Source: Zoroaster sp. YZ-2022 (lineage: Eukaryota > Echinodermata > Asteroidea > Forcipulatida > Zoroasteridae). Taken from it: DNA of 64,000 bases. The translations under genes were made by a program, and so were the position numbers. The DNA lies in assembly GCA_029582265.1 (NCBI GenBank), contig CM055822.1, forward strand, positions 37,898,679-37,962,678, written 5' to 3'. Shown in pieces: positions 60,419-64,000 of this stretch. The notes under the pieces were generated by a model. The model saw only the letters and a list, made by a program, of their open reading frames with translations, had not been told where the DNA came from and searched no databases. Numbering within the stretch: the stretch's first letter is position 1; each line of letters begins with the position of its first letter.

Positions 60419-61224
60419 TTATGTCACCTTTAGGTTCAATATCATCAAAATTGGCAAAATTTGAGACATCATTTTCTGAGACAATGGTGAACGTGCCTAC
60501 TTTAGTACGAGAAAATATGGTTATTGGATTTACAGATGGATTCATAATCATTACAGTTACATCTGAACCAGAGTTCGTCAATCGTCGGGAGCGAGATATA
60601 GTGTTAGCTACTACAAGTCCAATACTTTGTATGTTACGTCCTCCATGACAATGACCTATTATTCCGTCAGGCAGGGAATTTTTAATTCTTACTTTACAGA
60701 CCGATTGGGAATGTGGAGGGATGGTGATTTTATCTGTGGTACGCAACTGGCTTTCTTACGAATACAAAGTTTGGATCTGCCAAAATCAATAGATACCTTT
60801 TGAGCGTCAAGAAATTCAGAACCAAGGATAATCTTTTGATGCAATTTACTTGCTACATAAAATGGTACAATGAATCTGGAAGTTAAAATGTAAATTGGTA
60901 CATTTAGATATCCTACAATAGCTATGTTACCTCCATTAGCTGTTGTTGCATGGTTAAATTTAGGTTTCATTAACCGTAATTGTTTAAGACAGGGTTTTCC
61001 TTGTAGAACGATTCTGAAATAAGATTGCTAGTTGCACCTGTATCAATAAGACAATTCAGAGTCTCTTCACCTATGGTAACAGGAATCATACTACGTTTAT
61101 CCAAACCAATCTCAATGGGATGTTCTGTTTGGATTTCTGAGCCATCTACAATGATCCCCAATTTGTCAGTAGACGGCATAACTAGTTTAAAGGATAACCA
61201 TCCTTGTGAAATTTTGAAAAACAA
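60369..61224 (-). pseudogene. Gypsy protease region, frame-broken
   Basis: Three overlapping fragments: 60970-61224 with the aspartic protease active site (LIDTGATSN), 60689-60970 with ILGSEFLDAQKVSIDF, and 60369-60746 linking to RT. Single-base shifts near 60972 and 60720-60746 separate them. The protease would process the polyprotein. Confidence 0.85.
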
Positions 61225-61974
61225 TCGGCTTGCTTATGACCATATTTCTGACAGCGATTGCAAACACCATTAAATCGTTTAGATGACGACTTATGATTAG
61301 TACTTGACCGTTTACCCTGATAATTTCTTATATTTTGATGTTTGATTCGAATTTATTGTGGTCTCAAGCTTATTGACTTGGATTTGAAGTTGCTCAAGTT
61401 TTCCAGTAATTTCATTCACCATAGGGTTTTGTTCTATGGTGTTAATTTTCTGTTGGGGTGTTGAAATTTTCTCAACACTTTCACCAAGTCGGGCATAATT
61501 TATAGCGTCTGTCATATTTACAGGCTCTTTTGAGACAACAAATGCCCTAAGTGATGGTCTAAGACCACGAACAAATCTGGCTAATTGCTCGTTTTCTGAG
61601 CGGTGCAGCTGCCTACTTAAATGAACAATCTCAGTAAAGTATAAATCTAAAGATTCATTTTCACCTTGTTGACGTTCTGCTAACTTGGCTTCTCGTATCC
61701 ACCTAACATTCGTACCTTCAAAAACTGATCTGAGAGCACAAACAACCTTACTATAATCGCCTTTTAAACTATCAGATAAGTCGGCAAACCATAATGCAGC
61801 AGGACCTGTTAATCGTAGACCTAACGACAGAACTTTCTTGTCATTTACAAAATCTCGCAATTTTGCATAATTCTCAAATCTACTTAAAAAAAGATCAAGG
61901 TCTTCAGTTCCTGAATATGTGTCCTTAAAATTACATTCATATTTACTTGCCATCATGTGAAAGTTGGTGTACAA
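61190..61974 (-). pseudogene. Gypsy Gag with zinc knuckle, frame-broken
   Basis: 61312-61974 encodes 220 residues of a retrotransposon Gag core (YSGTEDLDLFLSRFENYAKL, ALWFADLSDSLKG, YFTEIVHLSRQL). The frame stops at 61312. The CCHC zinc knuckle CNRCQKYGHKQADC lies at about 61210-61270 in another frame, and protease starts in a third. This could be programmed frameshifting, but the number of later breaks argues for decay. Confidence 0.88.
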
Positions 61975-62154
61975 ACAATTACAAAATATAACAATAATAC
62001 AATAAACTTACGCTTGGGGATAGAACTACAACAAAATAATACAATAACAAACTTATTTACATACCTGAGCTCAACCCCATAGCGGTTCTGTGTCCCTCAC
62101 ATGTCCCTCACCATGTCGTGCAGTCGGGACGTTGTACCCGGATCTTCCACCATA

Positions 62155-62511
62155 TGTTATGGTAAGTTTAGTCGCGGCAACGGCCGCACACCAGCATCGG
62201 GATCGACACAACAGACAAAATGGAATAGCCAATTTAAACGTGTCTTCTCAATCTACAACTTAGTATTTTATTAACATCAATAACATGTTATACGGTAAAT
62301 AGGAATCCAAATATTACAGTAGTATAAATGAGCCCGAGCGACCCGACGGCACGGTTGAGGGACACAGACCCCGAGAACTCGGACCTCACCCTTTTTATAG
62401 GGTTCTATAAAATAGGTGTTACATAACATAAAATAGGTGTTACATTATAACTTGCATTCCAAACCTCAAGAGCCGAGACAGGAATGCGAACAATGAGGTA
62501 GCGGCATTACA
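62155..62511 (-). repeat. Gypsy 5' LTR
   Basis: 357 bp, TGTTATGGTAAG to GGCATTACA, near-identical to 56011-56367. Confidence 0.93.
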
Positions 62512-62515
62512 ATAC

Positions 62516-62790
62516 TAATACTAAAGTTTGGCACATTTTACGCATGTCTGAAATACATGTGCATGTATGTACAGGAATCAACGGCACTGCTTGTGGGATC
62601 GACTCCACGTGTTTCTTGACATCGTTAAGGCCACCATGGCTAATGCAGAAATCCGTGCTGCATATTTTACAAAATGCGTGAAGTTCCCCAAGTTTGGAGG
62701 CAGCAATAACTGGGTAGCTTTCTGAGTATTTATCTTGACATTTCTGCACCGCAGCTTTCTGCGACATTTTTATTTTGCTGTTCCGTTCCC
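62516..62790 (-). pseudogene. Zinc-finger (BED/hAT-like) N-terminal remnant
   Basis: Minus-strand frame with CQDKYSESYPVIAASK and CKICSTDFCISHGG, then NDVKKHVES, a CxxC...HxxxH-type finger common at the start of hAT-type transposases. It is cut off toward the gypsy insertion and has no catalytic part here. Confidence 0.55.
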
Positions 62791-62879
62791 GTATCACTAT
62801 TTACGGCATTCGGGAATGTCGAACGTAGTCCCGCTGGTTGCCTGCTTTCTGCACAACGTACATGCAAACTCCTTACCCT

Positions 62880-64000
62880 CCACCGTGCCGGTGGCCTCTC
62901 CATCCAACTCTACCGACATCTCAGACCATCCAGCTCATCCTGCCCTAGGTTCTTTGGCCAGCCGAAGATTCACAAACCTGATGTTCCTCTCCGCCCTATT
63001 GTCGCCTCCAGAGGTTCACCTACGTACAACGCAGCCCGTCATTTAGCTAAGATACTCCGACCCTTGGTGGGTCTCACTCAACACCATGTGTCCAACTCCA
63101 GTCAGTTCGTTGAGATCACCCAGGGCCTCACACTTCAACCCAGCGACATCTTGGTTAGTTTTGATATTGTCTCCCTATTCACCAATGTCCCAACTACAGA
63201 GACATGCCTCCTGGTGAAGGACAGACTCGTACAAGATCTTTCTCTTGATGATCGCACATCACTCACCCCGGACCAAATTCATGATTTGCTAACATGTGTC
63301 TCTTCAAGTTGTTTTCAGTTTCAGGGCAAGTTCTACGAGCAGACAGCTGGGACCTCCATGATCTCTCATCCCCGGTCCTTGCTGACATTTTCATGGAAGA
63401 GTTTGAAAACCTTCCCTCAACACCGCCGACCTCCAACCCAAGCTGTGGCTCCGATACGTGGATGACACCTTTGTGGTTTGGCCACGGCAGAGACACACTC
63501 CAGGATTTTCTACAACATCTAAACCAGCAACACCCGAGCATCAAGTTCACCATGGAAACGGAAGAAGATGACAAGATCGCGTTCCTTGATGTTGGGATTT
63601 CAGAAACCCAGACGGCTCCCTACACCACAACGTCTACAGAAAGCCCACGCACACAGATCGGTACCTGAACCAGCGCCCTTCCATCATCCAAGCATCAAGT
63701 CATCGGTCAACCGTACGCTCGTACAACGCGCCTACAACATTTGTGACAAGGACAGCCTTCCCAAGGAACTACTGCACATCCGAACTACCTCAAACGCAAC
63801 GGTTACAATCCCAACAAGATCAACAGCGAAGCTGGTTCCAAACTCCAAAAGCAAGGTAAGGATCTAACCTCTCTGCTTGTCTCCCCTATTCTAGGTTCGA
63901 CGTCTCACAAACTACAACGCATCCTCCGACAAGCAGGCATCGATGTGTTCCACTCAGCCCCCAGCAAACTCCAAGGACTTCTACATACCCACAAGGACAA
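62880..64000 (+). pseudogene. Penelope-like element reverse transcriptase, frameshifted, runs off window
   Basis: Plus-strand motifs in order: FFGQPKIHKPDVPLRPIV and SRGSPTYNAARHLAKIL (from about 62945), ILVSFDIVSLFTNVP, KFYEQTAGTSM (frame stops soon after), SSPVLADIFMEEFE in a second frame, the catalytic YVDD at 63455-63466 in a third, then DKIAFLDVGI. KIHKP and SLFTNVP are hallmarks of Penelope-like RT, which usually carries a GIY-YIG endonuclease after RT; that part would lie beyond the window. At least three frame changes make it non-functional. Confidence 0.85.

Larger units (their letters stand above)
56011..62511 (-). mobile_element. Ty3/gypsy LTR retrotransposon with chromodomain, minus strand
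   Basis: 6.5 kb with 357-bp LTRs at both ends and a 4-bp duplication ATAC (56007-56010, 62512-62515). Coding order on the minus strand is gag, protease, RT, RNase H, integrase, chromodomain: the Ty3/gypsy order. A purine-rich tract (complement of 56368-56390) precedes the 3' LTR, and TGGTGGAAGATCCGGG just inside the 5' LTR (about 62137-62153) is a candidate primer-binding site. At least five frame breaks make it non-coding as it stands. Confidence 0.95.

Overview
This is a eukaryotic genomic window that looks like a marine invertebrate. Evidence: scavenger-receptor cysteine-rich (SRCR) exons split by GT-AG introns, tRNA-derived SINEs, TIR transposons of several superfamilies, a Ty3/gypsy element with a chromodomain, a Penelope-like element and a LINE. 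Multiplied SRCR exons fit an echinoderm, amphioxus or hemichordate best, but the sequence alone does not fix the species. No prokaryotic features, CRISPR arrays or intact functional tRNA genes were seen.

Layout. 1-28 kb is mobile-element territory: a decayed hAT element (2449-6697) holding a long tRNA-like palindrome, several SINEs, TTAA-flanked MITEs, a 1.4-kb TIR element (9348-10786), a region bracketed by a minisatellite with a THAP remnant and a LINE (14758-18280), and an inverted pair of 450-bp MITEs (20875-21893) with a third copy at 27121. 28-36 kb holds a possible signal-peptide exon (28260-28371), a 2.8-kb TIR element with eight internal TGTCAGTCAC motifs (30182-32945), and a 1.27-kb insertion between perfect 56-bp direct repeats.

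The only convincing host coding sequence is on the + strand from 36322 to 53523: ten SRCR exons, all phase 1-1, giving nine domain units. Five lie in a tight tandem exon-intron array (36322-38988), one at 42754, two in a 0.75-kb duplication (47661-48736), and one domain is split over two exons (50409-50576 and 53374-53523). They could be one large secreted or membrane SRCR receptor or neighbouring paralogues. Exons at 36322 and 37537 are frameshifted. 55-64 kb is SINEs, then a minus-strand gypsy element with 357-bp LTRs (56011-62511), a zinc-finger transposase remnant and a Penelope-like reverse transcriptase running off the end.

The most striking signal is the palindromic octamer TACATGTA, scattered through the whole window and in (TACATG)n arrays. 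At eight places, comparison with a paralogous copy inside this window shows TA in one copy and TACATGTA in the other (once a double unit): CATG gained with a duplicated TA. Four of these are inside SRCR exons. This resembles cut-and-paste excision scars of Tc1/mariner-type transposons more than ordinary slippage, and may be an undescribed process that writes these motifs across the genome.
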